Positions 47,999-56,395 are shown, counted from the first letter of the stretch. The stretch is 64,000 bases of DNA from Clostridium drakei (GCF_000633595.2 NZ_JIBU02000023.1:310001-374000), one strand, 5' to 3'. Translations and numbers: made by a program. Notes: a model not told the origin generated them from the letters alone.

Positions 47999-48706
47999 TT
48001 ATAACATTTTATTTATTTCTTTTTTTAGCCTCTTTATTATTCTTTTTTCCAATCTTGAAATATAAGATTGTGATATACCAAGCATATCAGCCACTTCCTT
48101 TTGAGTTTTCTCGCCTTGTCCATTTAAACCAAATCTTAAATTAACTATTTCCTTTTCTCTATCATTAAGTTTTTTCATAGCCACCATAAGTAATTGTTTA
48201 TCTACTTCATCCTCTATCAAATTGTAAACCACATCATTATCCGTGCCTAATATATCAGATAAGAGCAATTCGTTTCCATCCCAATCTATGTTTAAAGGCT
48301 CATAAAAGGATATTTCAGCTTTTACTTTACTATTTCTTCTTAAATACATAAGTATTTCGTTTTCAATGCATCTTGAAGCATATGTAGCCAATTTTATTTT
48401 TTTGCTTGGATCAAAAGTATTAACAGCCTTAATAAGTCCTATAGTTCCTACAGAAACTAAATCTTCTACATTTACCCCTGTATTTTCAAACTTTCTTGCT
48501 ATATAAACCACCAGTCTTAAATTACGTTCTATTAAAGTTGATCTAACCTTCTCTTCTCCTCCATCAAGCTTAGATACCAAATCATCTTCTTCTTTTTTAC
48601 TAAGTGGAGGAGGCAATACATCACTTCCACCTATATAGTAAATTTTCCCAGCCAAAAATTTTATCTTAATTAAAATTCTATTCAGCAATATTTTTAGTTT
48701 TATCAT
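47999..48706 (-). CDS. sigE: Mother-cell sigma factor SigE (pro-form)
   Basis: The early mother-cell sigma factor. The 235-residue protein has a hydrophobic, lysine-rich pro-region (about 1-27) of the kind removed by SpoIIGA, followed by [15 protein letters not shown], region 2 ([17 protein letters not shown]) and the region 4 HTH ([22 protein letters not shown]). AGGA precedes the ATG. It lies directly downstream of spoIIGA, its activating protease. Confidence 0.97.
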   Translation of the reverse strand: MIKLKILLNRILIKIKFLAGKIYYIGGSDVLPPPLSKKEEDDLVSKLDGGEEKVRSTLIERNLRLVVYIARKFENTGVNVEDLVSVGTIGLIKAVNTFDPSKKIKLATYASRCIENEILMYLRRNSKVKAEISFYEPLNIDWDGNELLLSDILGTDNDVVYNLIEDEVDKQLLMVAMKKLNDREKEIVNLRFGLNGQGEKTQKEVADMLGISQSYISRLEKRIIKRLKKEINKML

Positions 48707-48773
48707 AAATCATCCTCCAAATAATTAATATGGTTGTCCTTCATCTATGATAGTTATGTATTGTTTGATATTA

Positions 48774-49574
48774 TTACATAACCCCTCTAGATAAAAGCGC
48801 ATGGTATTCATTAAAATCACTTAATTTCTCTTCACAAAAAGCTACTATAACTTCTCTTACTAATTCTTCCTTTGAACCATGTATTTTTATATATTCAGGT
48901 CTAAATCCTTGCAAATTACCATTTGCACCATTAACAACCCTATAAGGAATATAAAATTTATCATAAGTATTTAAATCCATATCTTGAAAAACTGACTTTT
49001 CCACTATTATTACAGGCAAATTTGTAGCAGGCTCCCTCAATTCATTCCCTGTATCTAAAAAAGCCTCTACAGTCTTTTTTGAATTTTTCATCACAATATC
49101 TATATCATATATTAAACACCCTAAATCTTTTCTATCTTTTATATAAATTATTGTTCTATGAATAAGCATATATATTATCATTATTGAAATTATAAGTTTT
49201 TTATAAGAAAAATTTATAATTGTAAAATAACTAATATAGTTACTACAATTGCTATATTCTATAAAAATACATGCTCCTGCAAGTACCATAGAATATAAGA
49301 TAAATATTCCTAAAGCTTTTATAAAAAATATAAATTTTATTCTTCTAAAAACTATTAATATCATAATCGAAGCCATTAAAATTTTAAATGGAAAATATGA
49401 AAAAATATTTAATTTAGGATAAAGTAACGTTATTATATATATACTTCCTATCGTTGATGAAAAAATCATATTTATTAGTTTTGCTCTTACTCTCAATGAT
49501 TGAGCAGTTATATACAAAAGAAATAAATTTACTATTAAGTTTTCCAAGATCAATACATCTAAATATACAATCAA
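48774..49574 (-). CDS. spoIIGA: Sporulation sigma-E processing peptidase SpoIIGA
   Basis: A membrane aspartic protease that activates pro-sigma-E after signalling from the forespore. The 266-residue protein has five hydrophobic N-terminal spans (about 1-145) and a C-terminal domain with FLDTGNELREP, where Asp174 is the catalytic residue. I chose the TTG at 49574: GGAGGTGGGG lies 10-20 bases upstream, and the family starts IVYLDVLILENL from there. An ATG six codons earlier overlaps that site. It is co-transcribed with sigE. Confidence 0.93.
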   Translation of the reverse strand: MIVYLDVLILENLIVNLFLLYITAQSLRVRAKLINMIFSSTIGSIYIITLLYPKLNIFSYFPFKILMASIMILIVFRRIKFIFFIKALGIFILYSMVLAGACIFIEYSNCSNYISYFTIINFSYKKLIISIMIIYMLIHRTIIYIKDRKDLGCLIYDIDIVMKNSKKTVEAFLDTGNELREPATNLPVIIVEKSVFQDMDLNTYDKFYIPYRVVNGANGNLQGFRPEYIKIHGSKEELVREVIVAFCEEKLSDFNEYHALLSRGVM

Positions 49575-49618
49575 ATAATGCCCCACCTCCATACATTTAT
49601 TACCATTTTTATATTTTT

Positions 49619-49651
49619 ATTATATACCTTTTTTTTCTAAAATTTTGTCAC
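49619..49651 (-). promoter_or_regulatory. Spo0A-type promoter of spoIIGA-sigE
   Basis: On the minus strand GTGACA (49651-49646), 21 bases, TATAAT (49624-49619), about 45 bases before the start. TGACAAA overlapping the -35 matches seven of nine positions of the reverse Spo0A box (TTYGACAAA). The long spacer copies the B. subtilis spoIIG promoter, where Spo0A activates despite about 22 bases between the elements. Confidence 0.55.
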
Positions 49652-49747
49652 TTCTTAATAAAAAGTAATATTTTTATTTTCCATATTATCCTAATAAATT
49701 CAATTTTATAAAAATAATTTTCAGCTTAATTTCTCAAAAAATAAAAT

Positions 49748-49790
49748 AAAAAAACCATGTATAGCTATTATGCATTATACATGGTTTTTT
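49748..49790 (-). terminator. Terminator after ftsZ
   Basis: AAAAAACCATGTATA pairs with TATACATGGTTTTTT around an 11-12-base loop, 15 bases after the ftsZ stop. The stem has A and T runs on both sides, so it works in either direction. Confidence 0.9.
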
Positions 49791-49804
49791 ATTCCATCAT
49801 ACTA

Positions 49805-50935
49805 TTACCTTTTTTGTCTTCTTAAAAAAGCTGGAATTTCAAGGTTACTTTCATCATAATTTTTATATTCCATTTTAGATGCAGCAACTTGATCTTTGCC
49901 ATCAAAATCATTTACATTGTTATTATGTTTAGGTTGCTCCATATTAGTTTTTGGATTAACTTCTGGATTCCCCTTTATATCTTCTGATTCAAAACCTGTA
50001 GCAATTACAGTAATCCTTATTTCATCCTTTATGTTTTCATCTATTACTGCACCAAATATAATATTTGCATCTGGATCTGCTGCTTCTTGAACTATTTCTG
50101 CTGCTTCATTTATTTCTAAAAGTCCTAAATCTGCTCCACCCGTTATATTCAATAAAACTCCTGTAGCTCCTACTATTGAAGTTTCAAGTAATGGACTTGA
50201 TATAGCTTGTTTAGCAGCTTCTTGAGCTCTATTATCGCCAGTTCCTCTACCTACTCCCATATGAGCAAGTCCTTTATCTATCATAATAGTTCTAACATCT
50301 GCAAAATCTAGATTAACAAGTCCAGGTATAGTGATAAGATCTGATATACCTTGAACACCTTGTCTTAAAACATCATCTGCAAATTTAAATGATTCCATTA
50401 AAGTTGTCTTTTTATCTACAATACTCAATAATCTTTCATTTGGTATTGTAACTAAGGTATCCACTCTCTCCTTTAATTCTTTTATTCCTAATTCTGCATG
50501 AAGCATTCTCTTTCTACCTTCAAATGGAAAAGGTTTAGTAACTACACCTACTGTGAGTATTCCCATAGATTTAGCTATTTCAGCAATAACAGGTGCTGCT
50601 CCAGTACCCGTTCCTCCTCCCATGCCTGCTGTTATAAAAACCATATCAGCTCCTTTTATAGCTTGGGATATTTCATCCTTGCTCTCTTCAGCAGCTTTTT
50701 GTCCGATTTCAGGATTAGCACCTGCTCCTAATCCCTTAGTAAGTTTATCTCCTATTTGTATTTTTTGTGATGCTTGTGATAACATTAAAGCCTGTTTATC
50801 TGTGTTTATAGCTATAAATTCAACATTTTTAAGTCCTTCTCTTATCATCCTGTTGACAGCATTATTTCCTCCGCCACCACAGCCTATTACCTTTATTTGA
50901 GCAAATTGTTGAACATCAACATCAAAGTCTAGCAC
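49805..50935 (-). CDS. ftsZ: Cell division protein FtsZ
   Basis: A tubulin-like GTPase that forms the division ring. The 376-residue protein has the GGGTGTG tubulin motif at 106-112, an N-terminal [15 protein letters not shown] and a T7-loop [12 protein letters not shown] flexible linker leads to the C-terminal peptide [10 protein letters not shown] that binds FtsA. The start is GTG after AGGAGG. It is 15 bases downstream of ftsA and upstream of the sporulation genes spoIIGA-sigE. Confidence 0.98.
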   Translation of the reverse strand: MLDFDVDVQQFAQIKVIGCGGGGNNAVNRMIREGLKNVEFIAINTDKQALMLSQASQKIQIGDKLTKGLGAGANPEIGQKAAEESKDEISQAIKGADMVFITAGMGGGTGTGAAPVIAEIAKSMGILTVGVVTKPFPFEGRKRMLHAELGIKELKERVDTLVTIPNERLLSIVDKKTTLMESFKFADDVLRQGVQGISDLITIPGLVNLDFADVRTIMIDKGLAHMGVGRGTGDNRAQEAAKQAISSPLLETSIVGATGVLLNITGGADLGLLEINEAAEIVQEAADPDANIIFGAVIDENIKDEIRITVIATGFESEDIKGNPEVNPKTNMEQPKHNNNVNDFDGKDQVAASKMEYKNYDESNLEIPAFLRRQKR

Positions 50936-50950
50936 AATACTACCTCCTTA

Positions 50951-52222
50951 TTAAAAAAAATCCGTAAAAAATTCTTTTATTTTTAACACAATCCCATTTT
51001 TATTTTCATTTCTAATTTCTTTTTTATCTTTACTTTTAGTATAATCTTTATATTTATTTTCTTGTTGCTTTTCAATGTCAGCCGAAAGTTTATTACCCTT
51101 TACAGCATAGGAAACATCCTTAACTATACCAACTGTACATGCATATAAAGGATTAGATGCACCAACAGTGCCCGGAGTTCCTATTCTAATTGGTTTCTTA
51201 ATTATATTTTTGCTAAAATCCTCAATCCCCTTAATTAATCCTAGACCTCCACCAACTATAACTATACCTGATACTTTTTCATAATACTCACTACTTTTTA
51301 GTTTTTCATCTATTATACACAATAATTCTTCTACTCTTGCTTCAACTATTTGCTTTAGCATATAATAATCTACTTTAATTTTATTATTGTAATCAGCATT
51401 AACTTCTATTTTTATGTTATAATTAGCGTTATCTTCACCTAAACTAATATGCTTTTTCTTTAGGTTTTCAGCTTCAGAAAAAGGTATTTTTAAACATACA
51501 GAAATGTCATTGGTTATTATACTTCCACCTAAGGCTGCTGTTTGAATACTGGCTAAATTTCCTCCTTCGTAAACATAAATATTTGTACATTCAGCCCCCA
51601 CATCTATCACTGCTACACCCCTTTGAATTTCATCATCTTTAAGTACAGCTTGTGATATAGCTAAAGGTTGAAATACTACTCCCAAAACTTTAACTTCAGC
51701 CTTAATTACACTTTTAAAAAGATTATTAACAACAGTGGTCTGAGCTAAAATTATCTGTGCATCTACTTCTAATCTTAACCCACTCATACCTATAGGATCT
51801 TTTATTTTATCATAACCATCAATTATATACTGCTCAGGTATAACTCCTATAATTTCTTTATCGGATGGAATCGTAACAATTTTAGATGCTTTTAAAACTC
51901 TTTTTACATCGCTTTCTCTTATTTCTCTATCTTCTGAGGATACAGCTACTACACCTTTATTCCAAAGTAATTCACTTATGCCCCCTGGTAAAGAGATATA
52001 TGCTTCTTTAATTTTTATGTCTACCATTCTTTCCAAAGCTGCAATACACTCCTTTACAGCTTCAGAAGTATTATCTATATCAACGACAATTCCTTTTTTT
52101 ACTCCATTACATTTTGCCGATGCAACCCCCATAATTTGTATTTTGCCATATCTATCAACTTTTCCTGCAGCAGCACGAACTTTCGATGACCCAATGTCTA
52201 TTCCAACTATATATTCATCCAT
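50951..52222 (-). CDS. ftsA: Cell division protein FtsA
   Basis: An actin-like ATPase that tethers FtsZ to the membrane. The 423-residue protein has the phosphate-1 motif VGIDIGSSKVRAAAG, an SHS2 1C domain, IDVGAECTNIYVYEGG and VIVGGGLGLIKGIEDF. A C-terminal amphipathic helix (VLKIKEFFTDFF) is the membrane-binding end. I chose the ATG at 52222 with GGGGGG upstream. It is first in ftsA-ftsZ. Confidence 0.94.
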   Translation of the reverse strand: MDEYIVGIDIGSSKVRAAAGKVDRYGKIQIMGVASAKCNGVKKGIVVDIDNTSEAVKECIAALERMVDIKIKEAYISLPGGISELLWNKGVVAVSSEDREIRESDVKRVLKASKIVTIPSDKEIIGVIPEQYIIDGYDKIKDPIGMSGLRLEVDAQIILAQTTVVNNLFKSVIKAEVKVLGVVFQPLAISQAVLKDDEIQRGVAVIDVGAECTNIYVYEGGNLASIQTAALGGSIITNDISVCLKIPFSEAENLKKKHISLGEDNANYNIKIEVNADYNNKIKVDYYMLKQIVEARVEELLCIIDEKLKSSEYYEKVSGIVIVGGGLGLIKGIEDFSKNIIKKPIRIGTPGTVGASNPLYACTVGIVKDVSYAVKGNKLSADIEKQQENKYKDYTKSKDKKEIRNENKNGIVLKIKEFFTDFF

Positions 52223-52294
52223 TAAGTGCTTTTCCCCCCTTAGAGAACCATCCAAAATTATATATTCAACAAAAATTCTATTTTTCCTCTTATT

Positions 52295-52322
52295 ATTTTA
52301 TCATATTTTAATAAAATTTCAA
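52295..52322 (-). promoter_or_regulatory. Promoter of ftsA-ftsZ
   Basis: On the minus strand TTGAAA (52322-52317), 16 bases, TAAAAT (52300-52295), with TGA directly before the -10 (extended -10). It lies about 70 bases before the ftsA ATG. Confidence 0.5.
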
Positions 52323-52369
52323 ATATAGTTAAATAATACAGTTTTTAAATGTAAACATTACAAAAATAA

Positions 52370-52390
52370 GGAAAGGATTTAAACCTTTCC
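52370..52390 (-). terminator. Terminator after the GT2 gene
   Basis: GGAAAGG (52370-52376) and CCTTTCC (52384-52390) form a 7-bp stem, and TTATTTTTG follows on the minus strand, 6 bases after the stop. Confidence 0.85.
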
Positions 52391-52395
52391 CATTT

Positions 52396-53670
52396 TTAGT
52401 TAGCTTTATCCAAATCGTTTATTTTTACACTTCTAGTATGAGCAGTATGACTCCACTCTTTTTTATTCCTATCTATAATTCCTTGAATGGAAATAGGAAA
52501 CCAAGTAATAGCATATATTGGGTATAGTATGTAATACCAAAATATTTTCTTATTTAATTTTTTTTCTAATACTAAAATAAATGGAGTATATATAAATTGA
52601 AATATTGCTAATAATGCTATTGTAATATGAAGTAAATCAAAGTTAACAGAATATATAAATGTATTAAAATTATTTATTAGGTTAAGTCCTTTCATACAAT
52701 ATTGAATTATACCTGTTACGGCAGAAATACCTATTAAAATAGCTACTATAGGCTGTATGCTATACAATGCACAATCTAACGCTGTGAAACTAAAATTCAC
52801 TATAGATTTCTTTAACAATTTGAAAAAATATCTACTAGCAACATCTGCAAATCCTTGCATCCATCTTTTTCGCTGCCACCAAGATTGGGAAAGTGTTAAA
52901 GGTTTTTCATCATATATTATTGCATCATGAGCCCATCCTACTTTGTATCCTGATAACACAATTTTACATGTAAATTCTAAATCCTCTGTGAGGCAAGTTG
53001 CTCCCCATCCTAATTTTTTTAATATTTCTGTATCCACACAAAAACCTGTTCCACCTAATTGTGTAGATAGTCCCAGGTTATTTCTTGCATTTTGAAACAT
53101 TCTATTATTTGACCAAAAAGATATAGAATAACTTCCCGTAATCCACGTATCTTCTGGATTTTTGCTGTCTAAATATCCTTGAACAACTTTAAATCCTTCA
53201 CATAATTTTTTATTCATTTCTTTCAAAAAATTTTTATGAGCTAAATTATCCGCATCAAATATTGCAATAGCGTCATATTTTTTATGTAACTTAAATATTT
53301 TATCAAACATCCACTCTAAAGCATATCCTTTTCCTCTTTTTTCCTTGTTTGTTCTTTCATACACAATAGCATTTTTTTCTCTGGCCTTCTCGGCAGTTTT
53401 ATCTGTACAATTATCAGCAATAACAAAAATGTCATAAAGTTCTTTAGGATAATCAAGCTTTTTTAAGCTTTCTACAATATCACCTATGACAATTTCTTCA
53501 TTGTGTGCTGCGACAATTAAAGCAAAATTTTTTCTTGGTTCTACAACTCTTTCGTTCTTTTTCCTCAATATACCAAAAAATGATATACATAAATAATATA
53601 TCGTTATAAAATATACTATACAGGTAAAAACACTAGAGGTGCCATGAATTATATCTTTAAAAATGCTCAC
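52396..53670 (-). CDS. Membrane GT2 family glycosyltransferase
   Basis: The 424-residue protein has an N-terminal span (about 12-33) and a GT-A catalytic domain with VAAHNEE, IADNCTDKT (85-93), DAD (139-141), TED (228-230) and QRKRW (266-270). The D,D,D,QxxRW set marks processive, hyaluronan- or cellulose-synthase-like enzymes. Three or four spans follow in the C-terminal third. The polymer made is not predictable. The start is GTG after GGGGGG. It is a single-gene unit between ftsA and the 52-codon ORF. Confidence 0.88.
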   Translation of the reverse strand: MSIFKDIIHGTSSVFTCIVYFITIYYLCISFFGILRKKNERVVEPRKNFALIVAAHNEEIVIGDIVESLKKLDYPKELYDIFVIADNCTDKTAEKAREKNAIVYERTNKEKRGKGYALEWMFDKIFKLHKKYDAIAIFDADNLAHKNFLKEMNKKLCEGFKVVQGYLDSKNPEDTWITGSYSISFWSNNRMFQNARNNLGLSTQLGGTGFCVDTEILKKLGWGATCLTEDLEFTCKIVLSGYKVGWAHDAIIYDEKPLTLSQSWWQRKRWMQGFADVASRYFFKLLKKSIVNFSFTALDCALYSIQPIVAILIGISAVTGIIQYCMKGLNLINNFNTFIYSVNFDLLHITIALLAIFQFIYTPFILVLEKKLNKKIFWYYILYPIYAITWFPISIQGIIDRNKKEWSHTAHTRSVKINDLDKAN

Positions 53671-54093
53671 TACTTATCCCCCCTAATTCAAAGTTATTTT
53701 AGCATAAATAAAAATTAATTACTATATAATTTGTAATAAATAAGCAAAAAATATTTTACACTTATTTGTAAAAATACTTAACCATGAGATATCCATAGGA
53801 AAAATGTACATAAATCATTTTAGCAAAGGATATTAAAATTTTTTTAAATTTTAAATTATTTTAATGGTGTATACCCGGTTTGTTATTAATTTTATCATGT
53901 GTTATTATATAATTATAACAAATTAAATTTACTGTTATAGTACAGTGATTGAAAAGGGGGTAGAGCCTTATGAGGCGCTACGAACTGATCTTTTATATTG
54001 ATTTGCGAAGGCTTCATAAAAAAGATGAATCCTTTGGATAAATTCTCTTTACAATTTTAAACAAAAAATTTTAAAATTTAAGGAGGTTTGTTT
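53671..54093. other. 423-base gap; the right half is a structured plus-strand leader
   Basis: The left part holds the presumed promoter region of the GT2 gene (a TGCTAAAAT extended -10 on the minus strand near 53700). From about 53936 the plus strand becomes GC-richer and folds. A first hairpin (53960-53981) has stems GTAG/CTAC and GCCT/AGGC with a TATG loop. A second (54006-54036) pairs about 11-12 bases with one mismatch. An AT-only hairpin (54053-54078) follows, just before AAGGAGG. ATCTTTT (53988-53994) could pair instead with AAAAGAT (54020-54026) in the second hairpin. I do not recognise a known riboswitch class. Confidence 0.5.
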
Positions 54094-54252
54094 ATGGATA
54101 TCATGCTTGAAAAAATGTATCCTGTAGATACTATGAATATATGTGATAGCGAAAAGGAATGTACTCGTCAAATTGAAGATAATTTTTCTGTACATTTAGA
54201 TTCTGATTCCAATAAAACTTGTTTAAAAATGTTTGATTACTTTATATTCTAA
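54094..54252 (+). CDS. Unrecognised 52-residue ORF behind a structured leader
   Basis: The ORF starts with ATG, seven bases after a perfect AAGGAGG, and ends at 54252 with a strong terminator beginning three bases later. The product is acidic (MDIMLEKMYPVDTMNICDSE at the start), with three cysteines (17, 23, 43), no signal peptide and no membrane span, and it ends in an aromatic segment FDYFIF. I recognise no family. It is on the plus strand between two minus-strand genes and has its own leader, ribosome binding site and terminator, so it looks like an independent transcript. Confidence 0.65.
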   Translation: MDIMLEKMYPVDTMNICDSEKECTRQIEDNFSVHLDSDSNKTCLKMFDYFIF

Positions 54253-54254
54253 TA

Positions 54255-54286
54255 AATAAAAATAGGACTTAGGTCCTATTTTTATT
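54255..54286 (+). terminator. Bidirectional terminator between the 52-codon ORF and pilT
   Basis: AATAAAAATAGGAC (54255-54268) pairs over 14 bases with GTCCTATTTTTATT (54273-54286) around a 4-base loop. It serves the plus-strand ORF and, as its mirror image, pilT on the minus strand. Confidence 0.9.
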
Positions 54287-54291
54287 TTTAA

Positions 54292-55347
54292 CTACAATGA
54301 TATTATTCTGCTTAGTATATCCCTATCCATAGCATAACTTAAAGCACATTCATATGATATCATTCCTTTTTTATATAACTCAGCTAAAGACATATCCATA
54401 GTTTTCATACCATATTTAGCTCCTGTTTGTATGGAAGATTCTATTTGATGAGTTTTTCCTTCTCTTATCATATTTTGGATAGCTGCAGTTGCCATCATTA
54501 TTTCTAAGCTTGCTATTCTTCCATTACCATCAACTTTGGGCAATAATTGTTGTGATATAATTCCTTTAAGCACTGCTGCTAACTGTGTTTTTACTTGCTG
54601 CTGTTGATATGGAGGAAATACATCAACTATTCTATCAATAGTTTTTGATGCACCTATTGTATGTAATGTAGAAAATACCAAATGTCCTGTTTCAGCAGCT
54701 ATAAGTGCTATAGAAATAGTTTCTAAGTCCCTCATTTCTCCCACAAGAATAACATCTGGATCTTCCCTTAAAACCGCTTTTAAAGCATTATGATAACTCA
54801 AGCTATCTTTTCCTATTTCTCTTTGATTTATTATAGATTTATTATGTTTATGTAAATATTCAATGGGATCTTCAAGAGTAATAATATGTTCTGCTCTAGT
54901 ACAATTTATTTCATTTATCATTGCTGCTAATGTAGTACTTTTCCCTGACCCAGTAGGACCTGTAACTAATACAAGACCTCTTTTGTTATTTGTAATTTCT
55001 TTTATTGAAGATGGAAAATTCAAATCACCTATTGAAGGTATCTTTAATCCTACAACCCTTATAGCTAATGAACAGCTTCCTCTTTGTTTGAACAAATTAA
55101 CTCTAAATCTTCCTAATCCTGACACGGAAAAAGAAGTATCCATTTCACCTTTTTTAGTATACTCTTCGTAGTCTTCATTTAAAATTTCTCTACTATAGCT
55201 TTCCGTATCTGCTGGTTGAAGTTTTTCATTATTAACATTTGACAATTCTCCATCTATTCTTATTATTGGAGGAACTCCTACAGTTAAATGTAAATCAGAT
55301 GCATTATTTTTAATGGTTATTTCCAATAATTCCTTTAGTGATATCAC
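54292..55347 (-). CDS. pilT: Type IV pilus retraction ATPase PilT
   Basis: Depolymerises type IV pili to power twitching. The 351-residue protein has an N-terminal PAS-like domain beginning ISLKELLEITIKNNASDLHLTVG, Walker A GPTGSGKST (about 130-138), an Asp box (TLEDPIEYLH), Walker B ILVGEMRDLET and the His box STLHTIGA. I chose the GTG at 55347, eight bases after AAAGGAG. No other pilus gene lies in the window, so it acts with genes elsewhere. Confidence 0.92.
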   Translation of the reverse strand: MISLKELLEITIKNNASDLHLTVGVPPIIRIDGELSNVNNEKLQPADTESYSREILNEDYEEYTKKGEMDTSFSVSGLGRFRVNLFKQRGSCSLAIRVVGLKIPSIGDLNFPSSIKEITNNKRGLVLVTGPTGSGKSTTLAAMINEINCTRAEHIITLEDPIEYLHKHNKSIINQREIGKDSLSYHNALKAVLREDPDVILVGEMRDLETISIALIAAETGHLVFSTLHTIGASKTIDRIVDVFPPYQQQQVKTQLAAVLKGIISQQLLPKVDGNGRIASLEIMMATAAIQNMIREGKTHQIESSIQTGAKYGMKTMDMSLAELYKKGMISYECALSYAMDRDILSRIISL

Positions 55348-55519
55348 TTTAAGTTCTCCTTTCATCAATCCTTACTATAATTATAATTTTCCAAATTTAA
55401 TATGTTATCTAGACTAATTTTTTGCAAAATATACTATAAAGATGCTGGTAACCTATTAAAGTTAATATTCTACAAATTTTATTAAATTCCTTTTATAAAA
55501 GACAAATTTATAAAAAACT

Positions 55520-55565
55520 AAAAATTAATGACTAAGAGTACTTAAAATCTTAATCATTAATTTTT
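55520..55565 (-). terminator. Terminator after sigK
   Basis: AAAATTAATGA-C-TAAGA (55520-55536) pairs with TCTTA-A-TCATTAATTTT (55548-55565) with one mismatch, overlapping the region just after the sigK stop. A T-rich tail follows on the minus strand. Confidence 0.75.
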
Positions 55566-55570
55566 AATCC

Positions 55571-56272
55571 TCACTTTTTTTCATAATTTAATTCTTTATA
55601 CAATTTTTTTAATGCTCTCTTTTCTATTCTTGATACATAAGATCTAGATATACCAAGAATTTTAGCTATTTCCCTTTGAGTTTTTGGTTTTCCTTCTAAA
55701 AGTCCATAACGCATTTCTACCACACTTTTTTCTCTTTCTGCTAAGCAAGTATTCATTTTATCATATAGTTTTTTTACCTGTATTTTACTTTCCACAATCT
55801 CAATTATAGAATCTTCATCACTACTAAGTACATCTAAAAGAGAAATCTCATTTCCTTCTTTATCTATTCCAATAGGATCTTGAAGATATATTTCACCTTT
55901 AGTTTTTTTATTATTTCTTATAAGCATAAGTATTTCATTTTCTATACACTTAGCAGCATAAGTGGCAAGTCTAGTTCCCTTTGAAGCATCAAAGGAATCT
56001 ATAGCTTTTATTAGTCCTACAGTACCAATTGATATCAAATCGTCTACTTCTTTTCCCGGATACGAATATTTTTTTACAATATGAGCTACTAATCTTAAAT
56101 TTCTTTCAACCAAAATATTCTTGGCTAGTAAATCCCCCTCCTTAAACTTTTTTAAATAATATTCTTCTTCTTTATCATTTAAAGGTTGTGGAAAGGAACT
56201 GTTATTTGTAATATAGGCAGTGAGAAATACCATGCTGCCTGCAAGATCTAATAAGCAGTTGGTTAAAAACAC
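55571..56272 (-). CDS. sigK: Late mother-cell sigma factor SigK (pro-form)
   Basis: The 233-residue sigma factor is uninterrupted; there is no skin-like prophage inserted. The N-terminal 20-odd residues (FLTNCLLDLAGSMVFLTAYI) form a hydrophobic pro-region, followed by NNSSFPQPLNDKEEEYYL, the sigma-K mature start. Region 2 (LISIGTVGLIKAIDSFD) and the region 4 HTH (TQREIAKILGISRSYVSRIEKR) are intact. The start is GTG, eight bases after GGAGG. Confidence 0.96.
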   Translation of the reverse strand: MFLTNCLLDLAGSMVFLTAYITNNSSFPQPLNDKEEEYYLKKFKEGDLLAKNILVERNLRLVAHIVKKYSYPGKEVDDLISIGTVGLIKAIDSFDASKGTRLATYAAKCIENEILMLIRNNKKTKGEIYLQDPIGIDKEGNEISLLDVLSSDEDSIIEIVESKIQVKKLYDKMNTCLAEREKSVVEMRYGLLEGKPKTQREIAKILGISRSYVSRIEKRALKKLYKELNYEKK

Positions 56273-56301
56273 GGGATGCTCCTCCTAATAGTGCTTATTA
56301 A

Positions 56302-56330
56302 TATATTATGAGCTAATATTAAAAAAAGTG
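56302..56330 (-). promoter_or_regulatory. Possible sigma-K promoter of sigK
   Basis: On the minus strand CACT (56330-56327), 16 bases, CATAATATA (56310-56302). The -10 fits CATANNNTA fully and the -35 core AC is present. Autoregulation by sigma-K is known in Bacillus. The promoter elements are short, so this may be chance. Confidence 0.35.
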
Positions 56331-56350
56331 CCTGTACAAACAAATTTTAC

Positions 56351-56395
56351 TTCATGATATAAAAATAATACTTTACATTATACTTATATCATGAA
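56351..56395 (-). repeat. 12-bp perfect inverted repeat between the PBP gene and sigK
   Basis: TTCATGATATAA (56351-56362) and TTATATCATGAA (56384-56395) are perfect inverted copies with a 21-base loop, just after the PBP gene stop. There is no T run, so it may be a protein-binding palindrome rather than a terminator. Confidence 0.5.

Noticed and set aside
50553-50900. 115-codon plus-strand frame within ftsZ
   Set aside because: Antisense shadow of the GGGTGTG region; no ribosome binding site.
53936-54093. Known riboswitch or ribozyme upstream of the 52-codon ORF
   Set aside because: I compared the visible motifs with c-di-GMP, TPP, SAM, purine, lysine, Mn, fluoride, guanidine, THF, glmS and hammerhead cores and found none; the region is reported only as an unassigned structured leader.
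55571-56272. Skin-type prophage interruption of sigK
   Set aside because: The sigK frame is continuous and full length with all regions in place.
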